Origin: Chitinophagaceae bacterium
Lineage (GTDB): Bacteria; Bacteroidota; Bacteroidia; Chitinophagales; Chitinophagaceae
NCBI GenBank assembly: GCA_004173355.1
Contig: SEAD01000039.1
Coordinates: forward strand, 1 to 35,729
Reading direction: 5' to 3'
Length of the DNA stretch: 35,729 nt
Part shown: positions 1-8,237 of the stretch, piece after piece
Position numbering within the stretch: position 1 is the stretch's first letter
Layout of the letters: every line of letters starts with the position of its first letter
The notes under the pieces: model-generated
What the model was told of the DNA's origin: nothing
Seen by the model: the letters and a program-made list of their open reading frames with translations, nothing else
Databases searched by the model: none
Translations under genes and position numbers: made by a program

Positions 1-716
1 CAGACGTCGGCTGACTGAAGCTGAATAGCCGCAGAGCTACCGCCTGTGGCGGCCTGAACCACTTGAAGCGCTACTGCACTCTGGGAATTTCCTCCCACAC
101 CCACATTGTTTGAAACACTATGTATGCCGGTATTATCAGTTACCCACAAACTGCTTGCAGTCGCGCTGATGGTATTACCCGCAATTGAAATCCCGGGGCC
201 TGCCTGGTAATTACCTGAGATCGTGTTACCGTTGATTGAGATGGCTGTACCAGCCTGGTAGTTTGCCGTTATTGTGTTGCCATTAACATTGATCGTATTG
301 TTGCCAGCAAAAAGCCTTGTGCGCTCTGCATATAAGGCATATGGCACGCTCAACAACTGGGTTGACCCCTGAATGGTATAATTGCTTCCGCCAGCGGGGG
401 ATACTTCCACGCGAAGGAACTTATCACCTGTAGACCAGTCGATCAGCGGGAAAGTCCCGGTGACCGGAGTACCATTTCCGATTCCCAGAGTGAACAACCC
501 GAACTTGTTGGTTGTTGTAGTGTGGGTTTCGGTATAGAGGGCGCTGCCAGTGGCACTTCCGTTCAAAATGCTGAAGCGTATTCCGACACTTTGTGACGGA
601 ATGATCTGGCCGCTTGCATTACGGGCGATCGCCTGGTAGTTCAGGGATTGGGGAGTCTGGGCCATGGCTGAAGTGGTAGCCGCGAAAATCAGGAGTAAGG
701 AATAAATCAGTTTCAT
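1..716 (-). CDS. Secreted repeat protein, C-terminus cut off by window edge
   Basis: Read on the minus strand, an open frame runs from an ATG at 716 to the window edge, about 238 codons with no stop. It begins with a signal peptide (MKLIYSLLLIFAATTSAMAQ) and then a region starting TPQSLNYQAIARNASG, seen at the N-terminus of many Bacteroidota secreted proteins that automated annotation calls tail-fibre-like. Residues about 135-190 carry a short repeat built on YQAG followed by ISI-GNTIS, two to three copies, suggesting a fibrous beta-structured shaft. The start codon overlaps the stop of the upstream gene (ATGA), so translation is probably coupled. The missing C-terminus could hold a T9SS signal or a peptidase S74-like domain; that cannot be decided here. 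Function unknown; a surface or secreted structural protein is inference. Confidence 0.75.
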   Translation of the reverse strand, partial: MKLIYSLLLIFAATTSAMAQTPQSLNYQAIARNASGQIIPSQSVGIRFSILNGSATGSALYTETHTTTTNKFGLFTLGIGNGTPVTGTFPLIDWSTGDKFLRVEVSPAGGSNYTIQGSTQLLSVPYALYAERTRLFAGNNTINVNGNTITANYQAGTAISINGNTISGNYQAGPGISIAGNTISATASSLWVTDNTGIHSVSNNVGVGGNSQSAVALQVVQAATGGSSAAIQLQSADV

Positions 717-1183
717 TGTTTGATTACTTTAAGTACTCGGAACTTGTTGTTGCAACCGGGGAAAAGTTTGATGAAATAAACCGCGGATGCAAGGTTAGAA
801 AGATCAATCTGGTTGTTAATGAAAGTAGCAACGCGCACCAGTTTACCATCTGCTGCATAGATGTGATAGCCCGTAATCCAGTCGTAAAGGGATACTACAC
901 TTAACATCCTGTTGGCTGGATTTGGGAAGAACTGCACCGTGTCGTTGATTACTTCACACGCCGGATCAATCAGTTTGACGGATGGCTGGAGTAAGCCCTG
1001 TGTCAGGGTTACAATTCCGTCACCTGTTCCGTTTCCGACTGTCTGGATTGAAATTTCCCCGATCGAGTACTCAAGTGAAAACTCGGGATTTGAGATAGTT
1101 GCACCTGTAGAGTTGACAACTGACTGGGATTGGGTGGTGATGGCGATGGTGGTAAGGCAGGCGATGCCAATGAATCTTTTCAT
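713..1183 (-). CDS. T9SS type A sorting domain-containing protein (small)
   Basis: The 156-residue protein starts MKRFIGIACLTTIAITTQSQS, a signal peptide. A short middle part holds NPEFSLEYSIGEISIQT and TQGLLQP, a pattern common in small Bacteroidota secreted proteins. The last 75 residues look like a T9SS type A C-terminal signal: FFPNPANRMLSV, then a beta-rich stretch ending in AVYFIKLF and KVIK. Such signals direct export across the outer membrane by the type IX system and are usually removed or anchored there. It is the first gene of a two-gene minus-strand unit; its TGA stop overlaps the next ATG by one base pair step (ATGA). No enzymatic motif is visible. The role is unknown; family placement is confident, function is not. 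Confidence 0.8.
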   Translation of the reverse strand: MKRFIGIACLTTIAITTQSQSVVNSTGATISNPEFSLEYSIGEISIQTVGNGTGDGIVTLTQGLLQPSVKLIDPACEVINDTVQFFPNPANRMLSVVSLYDWITGYHIYAADGKLVRVATFINNQIDLSNLASAVYFIKLFPGCNNKFRVLKVIKQ

Positions 1184-1212
1184 CAGGTAGTTAATGGTGG
1201 TTGCTTATAAGA

Positions 1213-1220
1213 CAAATATA
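1213..1220 (-). promoter_or_regulatory. -7 promoter box for the 1183-1 unit
   Basis: Read on the minus strand this is TATATTTG, a full match to the Bacteroidota -7 consensus TAnnTTTG, 30 nt before the ATG at 1183. I see no TTG-type -33 element at the expected distance, so only the -7 half is supported. Confidence 0.5.
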
Positions 1221-1317
1221 GAAGAAAATGCGAAAGCTGCGTAATTGCGGAAAGGTTTTTGGTATTACCAAATTCTAAAATGCGTGGCGATAAGGTGATA
1301 TAACGGCCTTTATGGCT

Positions 1318-1325
1318 TATTTTTG
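1318..1325 (+). promoter_or_regulatory. -7 promoter box for GDP-fucose synthase
   Basis: TATTTTTG matches TAnnTTTG, 19 nt before the ATG at 1345. No good -33 element is visible. The 161-nt gap 1184-1344 is a divergent promoter region and holds nothing else I can name. Confidence 0.45.
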
Positions 1326-1344
1326 ATTAAATCAGCGGACTGTA

Positions 1345-2289
1345 ATGGAAAAAAATAGCAGAATTTATGTAGCCGGACACCGTGGAATGGCCGGATCGGC
1401 AATTGTCAGAAAACTGGAAAACGAGGGATATTCCAATATCCTCACCCGTTCATCATCTGAGCTGGACCTGAGAAACCAGCAGGACGTGACTGATTTTTTT
1501 GCTGCTGAAAAACCGGAGTATGTATTCCTCGCAGCCGCCAAGGTTGGTGGAATCCTTGCAAATAATACCTACCGGGCTGACTTCCTTTATTTTAACCTGA
1601 TGATTGAAGCGAATATTATACATGCATCCCATGTGAATGGCGTGAAAAAGTTGTTATTCCTTGGCAGTTCCTGTATTTATCCCAAATTGGCTCCCCAGCC
1701 TTTAAAAGAGGAATACCTCCTGACGGGTTTGCTGGAAGAGACAAACGAACCCTATGCTATTGCAAAAATTGCCGGGATAAAGATGTGCGAAGCATACCGT
1801 GATCAATACGGATCGAATTTCATTTCTGCCATGCCAACGAACCTGTACGGCCAGGGAGACAATTATCACCTGCAGAATTCGCACGTGTTGCCGGCAATGA
1901 TCCGGAAGTTCCATGAGGCAAAAGAAAACAATAAAGAAAATGTCGAGATATGGGGTTCCGGCACTCCTCTTCGGGAGTTCATGTACGTAGACGACCTGGC
2001 CGATGCGTGTTTCTATCTGATGCAGGAATACAACGAAAAAAAGTTTGTGAATGTTGGTACTGGCGAAGAAGTTACCATTAAAGAACTGGCGCTTGCGGTT
2101 AAGGAAGTTGTCGGGTTCGAAGGTGGGATTGTTTTTGATTCTTCCAAACCCGATGGTACTCCAAGGAAACTGATGGACAGCACATTGATCCGGCAGTCAG
2201 GCTGGAAGCACAGAATTCCGCTGAAGGAAGGGATAGCAAAGGCTTACGGATTTTTCCTCGAAGAAAGCAAGACCCGGCAACCTGCATAA
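1345..2289 (+). CDS. fcl: GDP-L-fucose synthase
   Basis: The 314-residue protein is an extended SDR epimerase/reductase that turns GDP-4-keto-6-deoxy-mannose into GDP-L-fucose with NADPH in the cytoplasm. Seen: the Rossmann loop [10 protein letters not shown] at residues 11-20, the GSSCIYP strand at 107-113 with the catalytic Ser and Cys110, the Y137-x3-K141 pair in YAIAKIAG, and NSHVLPA with the active-site His180. Length is normal for the family (about 310-320). The start at 1345 sits right before the Rossmann strand, and a -7 box lies 19 nt upstream. The partner enzyme GDP-mannose 4,6-dehydratase (gmd) is not in the window. It converges with an alpha-1,2-fucosyltransferase that would use its product, 17 nt away. 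Confidence 0.95.
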   Translation: MEKNSRIYVAGHRGMAGSAIVRKLENEGYSNILTRSSSELDLRNQQDVTDFFAAEKPEYVFLAAAKVGGILANNTYRADFLYFNLMIEANIIHASHVNGVKKLLFLGSSCIYPKLAPQPLKEEYLLTGLLEETNEPYAIAKIAGIKMCEAYRDQYGSNFISAMPTNLYGQGDNYHLQNSHVLPAMIRKFHEAKENNKENVEIWGSGTPLREFMYVDDLADACFYLMQEYNEKKFVNVGTGEEVTIKELALAVKEVVGFEGGIVFDSSKPDGTPRKLMDSTLIRQSGWKHRIPLKEGIAKAYGFFLEESKTRQPA

Positions 2290-2306
2290 TATGATGCCGC
2301 CGTGCG

Positions 2307-3179
2307 TTACATCCGTTGCCAGGCTGGAGGGATAAGGTCCTGCGTGTCTTTGGGACCCTGATCAAACCATCTTTTAGGGGCAATAACTTTTTTACCGGGA
2401 AATTCATTGAGGTAGGCAGCCCACCAGCTGAAACTACTGTTTGCAATAATGTTGTGATGGCAGCGGGACATCAGGTAGAAATCCTGATAGTGGTTGGCTG
2501 AAACCTCAGATGATATCAGCTGGCCGGGATACAAAGGCATGAGATTTTCTGATACCCATTGCGGGTCATCCGTAAAATAATAAACATGCAATGCGCCCAC
2601 CTGTCTGGTGAGTTCTTCCAGTCCGGCCACATAATACTCTTTCGACATGATTCCGTGCCATTCTAGAATTATCTGCATACGCAGGTAATCATTCCGGCGA
2701 ACGTGGACGGAAACTGAGTTTGCGGCCAGAATCTCATCTGCTTTATATTCCACACTGCTGGTGTATTCCGGATCGAGCCGGAAAAGCGGGGTGATCCCGG
2801 TGCGGTATTTTTCAAAGTACCGGTAGCTCTGCCAGGCTCCCTGCAGGTAAACAGTTTTGCGGGAATGGAAAAAGTTTTTGTCGAAATGATAGAACGGTTC
2901 ACGATACACTATCTGACGATGCCGTGGGAGCAACTTAGTCAGTAGCTTTCTTTTTCCGCTAAACATTTCAAGCGTTGCAGGGTGTGCTATTGAATCCCGG
3001 ATGGCTGGAAAATTAAAGATTTCAGTTTTGCGATCTACCTCAAGTTCGGAGATTGTATCCCTTTTGAATTTTGAGTCGTCGATAAACAATGGCACCTGGT
3101 GATGTAAGGAAAGTGATTTAGCCGCTGCATACTGGAACATCTGATTCCCCATTCCGCCATTGAGCTGCGAGATAACCAT
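2307..3179 (-). CDS. Alpha-1,2-fucosyltransferase (GT11)
   Basis: The 290-residue protein matches glycosyltransferase family 11, which moves L-fucose from GDP-fucose to the 2-hydroxyl of a galactose or similar residue. Seen: the N-terminal QLNGGMGNQMFQYA signature (residues 5-18), the nucleotide-binding VHVRRNDY at about 158-165 (HxRRGDY in many members, with N for G here), and the C-terminal NSSFSWWAAYLN at about 247-258. Length is typical. It starts 6 nt after the stop of the methyltransferase at 3186, so the two are cotranscribed. The adjacent GDP-L-fucose synthase would supply the donor. Target glycan unknown; a cell-surface polysaccharide or protein O-glycan is inferred from the neighbouring glycosyltransferases. 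Confidence 0.93.
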   Translation of the reverse strand: MVISQLNGGMGNQMFQYAAAKSLSLHHQVPLFIDDSKFKRDTISELEVDRKTEIFNFPAIRDSIAHPATLEMFSGKRKLLTKLLPRHRQIVYREPFYHFDKNFFHSRKTVYLQGAWQSYRYFEKYRTGITPLFRLDPEYTSSVEYKADEILAANSVSVHVRRNDYLRMQIILEWHGIMSKEYYVAGLEELTRQVGALHVYYFTDDPQWVSENLMPLYPGQLISSEVSANHYQDFYLMSRCHHNIIANSSFSWWAAYLNEFPGKKVIAPKRWFDQGPKDTQDLIPPAWQRM

Positions 3180-3185
3180 GTAATT

Positions 3186-4145
3186 TTAATTTCTGCTGTA
3201 AAAAAGGAACATTTCGCTTCCGTTCCGTTCTTCTTTGCGCTGTTCCCATTCTTTCATGGCTTTTGCGCGCACAGCGTTGTAAGTAGGTTTCGAAGCGAGC
3301 GCGGGGAGGAAAATTGCTGCAAGTTTCATCCTGTCCATGAGTGATTTATTCCACTTTTCCCTGATCAGCAAGTATTTTGAGTACGGGAATTGCTGGTAGG
3401 TCAACGGTAGCAATTTTTTTCGCCATTCCTGCATTTTCTTCAGCGCATCGCTGTCAGTAATACCAGTGGTATCAGTCAGTTTCTTGACGAAGCGGGGCGA
3501 ACTTTTAGTAATCCAGTCGATAGCACCGTAGAACTGGTTTGCATAAAGGTCAAGCTTCAGCTCGAACCCAATGTTTTTTTCCAGCGCAGAGAATTGTTCA
3601 GTATTCAAACGCTGCAGGTGCCCCGGTTCTTCAAAGAAAAACAGATTGTTTTCTTTGATTCCGCCTGGTTTCAGCAGGCAGATCTGTTTTTCGAGACTGT
3701 CGTTATTTCCACAGGGCAGAACATGAAACTGTGCCGCCTTCGGCTTGAGGTATCGGTTGATAATATCAAAAGTATCAGTGAGTGACTGGACATGTTCTAT
3801 GACATGATGGGAAAAGAGAACATCGAAAATTCCTGAGTACTGATCCGCGTCATCTCCATTAAAAAAGGTACAATCCGGGTTTTTCTTCGAAGCGTTCTTG
3901 ACGGCTACGGCGCTGATCTCCACCCCATAAACTTCCCAGTCCGGGAGTGTGTCCTTGATGATTCTTGTAAATACGCCATTTCCACATCCAAAGTCCAGTA
4001 TTCTGCCTTTGGCAGGCAATGGAAGCCGGAGTAATATTTCCCTTATTTTATGTTTTTTGGCGTCATCCCATTCTTCCATGTAGCCCTCTTCATACCGGTT
4101 TTCATAAAATTCAACGGCTACCTCTTTCTGTTTTAAGTCAGTCAT
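3186..4145 (-). CDS. Class I SAM-dependent methyltransferase
   Basis: The 319-residue protein carries a class I methyltransferase fold: motif I GRILDFGCGNGVFT at about residues 47-60, an acidic strand end VYGVEIS at about 73-79 (SAM ribose binding), NGDDAD near 98 and the motif IV region DVLFSHHVIEHV near 109-120. The C-terminal half (about 200-319) is rich in Lys/Arg and has no domain I recognise. It is the first gene of a two-gene unit with the fucosyltransferase. Methylation of a sugar or lipid intermediate in glycan assembly is inference from context; the substrate cannot be read from sequence. The gap 4146-4269 is a divergent promoter region with only imperfect -7 matches. Confidence 0.85.
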   Translation of the reverse strand: MTDLKQKEVAVEFYENRYEEGYMEEWDDAKKHKIREILLRLPLPAKGRILDFGCGNGVFTRIIKDTLPDWEVYGVEISAVAVKNASKKNPDCTFFNGDDADQYSGIFDVLFSHHVIEHVQSLTDTFDIINRYLKPKAAQFHVLPCGNNDSLEKQICLLKPGGIKENNLFFFEEPGHLQRLNTEQFSALEKNIGFELKLDLYANQFYGAIDWITKSSPRFVKKLTDTTGITDSDALKKMQEWRKKLLPLTYQQFPYSKYLLIREKWNKSLMDRMKLAAIFLPALASKPTYNAVRAKAMKEWEQRKEERNGSEMFLFYSRN

Positions 4146-4269
4146 GTCCCGAAATTAAAAAAAGTATTAATCTTTTGGCGAATTTACCTGCAATATTACC
4201 GCTCGTTTGAGTTGACTCACATTTTTACTATTTTAGCGGCACCGAAACAGCTTTTTAACCTTATACTAT

Positions 4270-6501
4270 ATGCATCATCCACCGGGGATCATCGCGATCC
4301 TGCTCTTCTTCGGACTTTTCTCCAATGTCTGCATTTCCCAGCCATGTAGCTTTAAGCCTGATTTTGGATATGATATTTCCCCTTGTGACCCGCTTACCCT
4401 GAACTTCACAGGCTCAGGAACCACCGGATTGAATCCCGTCTGGAATTTCGGCGACGGGACGATTGTTACCGGAACCACCTCACCAACACACAGTTTTGCG
4501 TCGGAAGGAAATTATATAGTAAGCTACACGCTTAGTAACGGGATTTGTACGGATGTACTAAGTGTAGAAATTTCTGTAAGGATCGTGCGGGAGAATATCG
4601 TTTTCACAACTGATACCACTTTTTGTAACGGCACCGTCAAGCAACTTCGTTCGGATAATATGCTTAATTACTGCTGGAGTCCGTCCATGTATTTAAATGA
4701 TCCCACAATACAGAACCCGACTACATCAACCCCTGTGGACATAACTTATTTTCTGACGGGCCTGGTCCCGGGAGCCAATCTGATAACCAACGGGAATTTT
4801 TCAGCGGGCAATACCGGCTTTACTTCTGCCTATTCCTATGCAGCAAATAATGTAACTGAGGCACAGTATTATGTAAGTAATGATCCCGTTGCCTGGAATC
4901 GAAATCTTAGTGCGTGCCGGGAACACACCGGAGCAGGAAATATGATGCTTGTAAACGGTTCTGCCAACCTGGATGCTATTGTATGGAGTACGGTAATACC
5001 GGTCACCCCTAATACCAACTATGCATTCTCCACATGGGTCCAGTCACTTGCTTCCCTTAATCCGGCGCAGCTTCGATTTTCCATCAACGGGCAGAACCTC
5101 GGTGACCAGATAAGCGCCGGTGCTCAGGAATGCGTCTGGTCTGAATTCTACACAGCCTGGAATTCCGGCTCCAACACTACGGCAACCATTGCGATAGTAA
5201 ATCGAAATACAATCCGCGACGGGAACGATTTCGCCCTCGATGATATTTCATTTGCCCCTTTTCAAATCAAAAGGGATTCAGTGCGGATTACGGTTGACCG
5301 ACCCCCTGTTACAGCCTCAAATGATACAGCGGTTTGCAGGAACAGCCCGGTGCAACTCGCGGTTTCCGGGGCCCAGACTTACGGGTGGACTCCGTCGGCT
5401 GGCCTTAGCAATACCAATACCGCGAATCCTGTCGCTATTACGCCGCAAACGGTTGAATATATCGTTACAGGTACTTCAGCGAATGGTTGCACGGGAAAAG
5501 ATACGGTGTTGATTGAAGTACTGCCGTCGCCGGTAGTAACGGTTACAGATGATATTACCATTTGCCAGAACACATCCGTGCAACTGGGAGCTACTGGGGG
5601 AGTGGAATATTTGTGGACGCCCGCTGGTACCCTGAGCGATCCCGGTATCGCAAGTCCGGTTGCAACACCGACCGGCACTACTACCTATGTTGTGGATGTC
5701 CGGGATGCTAATCAATGCCTGAGCAGGGATTCTGTTACTGTCAGCCTGCGACCCCTTCCCGTCTTCAGCGCCACGCCTGAATACTCCGTATGTTATCAGG
5801 ATTCAGTCCGCCTGGATGCCACAGGTGGTGATGTTTACACATGGTCGCCGGCTACAGGAGTCAGTAATCCATCCATTGCCAGCCCCAGGGTGAGTCCCGG
5901 ATCGACGACCCTGTATACTGTCGAAATTCTGGAGACGACCTGCAACCTGTCGGCCAGTTTCCCGGTAGAAGTCAATGTGAGGCCTTTGCCTGTACTTCAG
6001 ACTGCCAAGTCGAATGATCTCGATTGTTCCACCGGATCCAGCCAGCTAAGTGTGCGTGGGGCTTCCACTTATCTCTGGTCCCCTGCAACTGGTTTGTCGG
6101 ATCCAACGAGCAGCAACCCGAGAGCAACCCCACGTGTGACTACTACCTATGCTGTGACCGGAAGTGACCGGGCGGGATGTGCATCAACCGATAGCCTTAC
6201 TATTGAATTCAGTAAAACACTTCTCTCGGGATATTTCATGCCCACTGCTTTCACTCCAAACAGAGATGGTATCAACGATTGTTACTCGGTGTCCTATTGG
6301 GGGGTAATTGAAAATATCGAGTTCAGCATTTACAACAGGTGGGGAGAGCGCATTTTTTACTCTACCAGTCCCAATGCATGTTGGAATGGAACTTACAAGG
6401 GTATCCCACAGGAAGCAGGCACCTATGTTTACATGATCAAGGCGAATACCGTGTGTGAATCAGGGATATTCCGCAAAGGCACTTTTGTGTTGATTCGTTA
6501 A
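4270..6501 (+). CDS. Large T9SS type B (gliding-motility CTD) surface protein with PKD and Ig-like repeats
   Basis: The 743-residue secreted protein has a signal peptide (1-23), then a PKD domain at about 35-105 with the WNFGDG strand at 58-63. A first Ig-like repeat (about 108-165, CWSPSMYLNDP) follows, then a jelly-roll-like insert at about 167-332 (NLITNGNFSAG to FALDDISFAP), then four Ig-like repeats at about 345-417, 420-495, 498-570 and 573-647. Each repeat has a Cys in its first strand, a W-T/S-P core, and an NP-A-P-TT-Y tail. Residues 656-743 are the gliding-motility-associated C-terminal region (MPTAFTPNRDGIND, YNRWGERIFYS, GTYVYMIKA, RKGTFVLIR), the type B T9SS signal. It is likely exported and surface-held as an adhesin or scaffold. 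No catalytic motif is visible. It lies alone on the plus strand between glycan genes. Confidence 0.88.
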   Translation: MHHPPGIIAILLFFGLFSNVCISQPCSFKPDFGYDISPCDPLTLNFTGSGTTGLNPVWNFGDGTIVTGTTSPTHSFASEGNYIVSYTLSNGICTDVLSVEISVRIVRENIVFTTDTTFCNGTVKQLRSDNMLNYCWSPSMYLNDPTIQNPTTSTPVDITYFLTGLVPGANLITNGNFSAGNTGFTSAYSYAANNVTEAQYYVSNDPVAWNRNLSACREHTGAGNMMLVNGSANLDAIVWSTVIPVTPNTNYAFSTWVQSLASLNPAQLRFSINGQNLGDQISAGAQECVWSEFYTAWNSGSNTTATIAIVNRNTIRDGNDFALDDISFAPFQIKRDSVRITVDRPPVTASNDTAVCRNSPVQLAVSGAQTYGWTPSAGLSNTNTANPVAITPQTVEYIVTGTSANGCTGKDTVLIEVLPSPVVTVTDDITICQNTSVQLGATGGVEYLWTPAGTLSDPGIASPVATPTGTTTYVVDVRDANQCLSRDSVTVSLRPLPVFSATPEYSVCYQDSVRLDATGGDVYTWSPATGVSNPSIASPRVSPGSTTLYTVEILETTCNLSASFPVEVNVRPLPVLQTAKSNDLDCSTGSSQLSVRGASTYLWSPATGLSDPTSSNPRATPRVTTTYAVTGSDRAGCASTDSLTIEFSKTLLSGYFMPTAFTPNRDGINDCYSVSYWGVIENIEFSIYNRWGERIFYSTSPNACWNGTYKGIPQEAGTYVYMIKANTVCESGIFRKGTFVLIR

Positions 6502-6556
6502 CCACCCGTTGAAATCCGCTATGCTGGATTGGACATGACTGGATTTGCCTCCGGTA

Positions 6557-7303
6557 CTATTTTTCAAACCAGAAACAGCCACAGGCATAATTCTGATCCG
6601 CGACGGTAGCCGGGTCTGCATTGTTGATAAAACCCCCAGTGTCAGGCACCATGGAAAATTCTTTGAGTTTTAACGGCGCAAAATAGGAGACGATCTGCTC
6701 AAAGCTATAAATCCTGTGTGCGTTGTACTCGATTTTTGGCTTGCCCACTGGTGTGACGAAATACAAATTGCCTCCTGGCTTGAGCACCCTTTTCAACTCC
6801 GCAATTGCTTTCAGGTCCCCATTCCCATCAGCTTTGTCGCCATAACGTCCAAGTCCGATGTGTTCGATTGTGTGCATGCAGGACAAGGATTCGAGTTCAT
6901 TATCAGGAAAAGGAAGTGCATTGAGATCTGCGAAGCCGGTCTGGTATCCACTCAGGTTGAGTTCCGCAGGACGGTAATCGTAGAATCGCGTTGGTACGAA
7001 AGCCGAAAGCATCGATCCAAAATAAAGGATGGATGAAATATCCACATGCTCCGCTGGTCTGGTTCCCGCAATGCATCTCGCAGCCCAGGCAGGGTGATAG
7101 GTGTAGTGATGATCAAAAGGGGTAGTAGTTACTTTATCCTTGAGACAGGGATAGATGTCCCGCAATTTTATCAGAAAACGGCCACCATTAAGTTTACGGA
7201 ACCGGATAAATTCAGGAAGGAATTGAAAGAACCGGATCACCAGTTTTGGAAAACGAATGAGAACAAACTTGACCTGCTGAATGGCGTAATTCTTCAGAAA
7301 CAT
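6557..7303 (-). CDS. DUF268-like protein (methyltransferase-fold)
   Basis: This is a 248-residue protein if started at the ATG at 7303. The frame is open to 7375, but that start would overlap the upstream gene by 53 nt, and the hydrophobic-basic MFLKNYAIQQVKFVLIRFPK is a natural N-terminus. The C-terminal 150 residues resemble DUF268: SILYFGSMLSAFVPTRFYDYRP, LPFPDNELESLSCMHTIEHIGLGRYGD, ELKRVLKPGGNLYFVTPVG, and the Cys-containing end YACGCFWF. The order follows a SAM-methyltransferase fold, but the usual GxGxG loop is replaced by FGSMLSAF, so SAM binding is uncertain. It is the last gene of the glycan operon, 19 nt after the GT2 stop. Sugar-modifying activity is inference. Confidence 0.8.
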   Translation of the reverse strand: MFLKNYAIQQVKFVLIRFPKLVIRFFQFLPEFIRFRKLNGGRFLIKLRDIYPCLKDKVTTTPFDHHYTYHPAWAARCIAGTRPAEHVDISSILYFGSMLSAFVPTRFYDYRPAELNLSGYQTGFADLNALPFPDNELESLSCMHTIEHIGLGRYGDKADGNGDLKAIAELKRVLKPGGNLYFVTPVGKPKIEYNAHRIYSFEQIVSYFAPLKLKEFSMVPDTGGFINNADPATVADQNYACGCFWFEK

Positions 7304-7322
7304 GACAGCGTAACAATTTTTT

Positions 7323-8237
7323 TTAGTACCAGAGGCGCGCGTTAACCCGCCGAAGGTAATTAATTGTTGCGGCACTGATCTTCTGCCGTTTTTCGGTACG
7401 GGGTATCCGGAATACGTCCCGGTAGCCTTTAAAAAGACCTCTCAGGTTGAAGCCCGTTGACCGGAAATAAAAAATGCTCCAGAGCAGAACAGTTGAAATG
7501 AAATAAATAATAGGCAGGTATTTATAGGCCACTTTCGATTTGTTGACCCACATCATCCTGTATTTTTCCTCTTTCGGTTTACGTCCAAGCGGTGACTCTT
7601 TATGGAGCATTGTGATCCTGTCTGAGTAAACAATGTTATAGCCCGCATCAAGGATCCGGTAACTGAGGTCATACTCTTCCATGCCATAGAAAAAAGTTTC
7701 GGGATAATGGCCTACTTTATCAAAAACCTCCCTGCGGATTGCATGTGCTCCCCCGGCGTAGTAATAAGTTTCAAAATTATGCTTTGAATGGTAGTGCGCA
7801 TAATCTTTATGGGGAAGCGCATTTTTTTGCATTTCAAGCGTGTCAAAGTATAGTACCCTGAAGGAGATAATTGCTTTCCGGCGGATTGTGTCGGCGTCCT
7901 GGAATTCTTCCAGAAGGTTAACGAGGCAGTCACTGTTCTGCAATACTGCATCATCATCGAGCATGATGACAAGAGGTGCCACACCTTTTCCCAGCGCAAA
8001 ATTGCGGCCTTTGGCGACACCGAGATTTGCTGGCGCGTCAAAATACCGGAATGGAAGTCCGGGTGTACCTGTTATGTAATCCTTAACGGCAGAGTAATTT
8101 TCGGTAGAGCAATTATTAACAATGATCACTTCCTCCAACAATTCTGCGGCTCGGTCGAGACCGGCAATATTTTGCAGGAGTTCGAGCATATCGCCCGGAC
8201 GGTTGTAGGTAATCAGTATAAAACTTAAGGGTTTCAA
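7323..8237 (-). CDS. Family 2 glycosyltransferase with TTG start
   Basis: The 304-residue protein has a GT-A fold glycosyltransferase domain: SFILITYNRP at residues 5-14, VIIVNNCSTEN at 37-47, NLGVAKGRNF at 71-80 and the metal-binding MLDDDA at 92-97. A later GGAHAIRREVFDKVG and GMEEYDLSYRILDAG are the usual acceptor-side motifs. One hydrophobic segment (YFISTVLLWSIFYF, about 247-262) near the C-terminus suggests membrane attachment. The start codon is TTG at 8237: there is no in-frame ATG before the first conserved strand, and the TTG overlaps the stop of the upstream GT4 gene as TTGA, which supports translational coupling. Donor and acceptor are unknown; rhamnosyl- or hexosyl-transfer in surface-glycan assembly is likely. 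Confidence 0.9.
   Translation of the reverse strand: MKPLSFILITYNRPGDMLELLQNIAGLDRAAELLEEVIIVNNCSTENYSAVKDYITGTPGLPFRYFDAPANLGVAKGRNFALGKGVAPLVIMLDDDAVLQNSDCLVNLLEEFQDADTIRRKAIISFRVLYFDTLEMQKNALPHKDYAHYHSKHNFETYYYAGGAHAIRREVFDKVGHYPETFFYGMEEYDLSYRILDAGYNIVYSDRITMLHKESPLGRKPKEEKYRMMWVNKSKVAYKYLPIIYFISTVLLWSIFYFRSTGFNLRGLFKGYRDVFRIPRTEKRQKISAATINYLRRVNARLWY

Noticed and set aside
135-320. Short tandem-like repeats that could suggest a CRISPR array
   Set aside because: They are degenerate, in frame and encode the YQAG/GNTIS protein repeat; no constant repeat and variable spacer pattern.
1211-1225. TATATTTGTCTTATA near the left operon as a third copy of the shared operator
   Set aside because: It shares the -7 box and three or four following bases, but there is no inverted repeat, so it is only a common promoter sequence.
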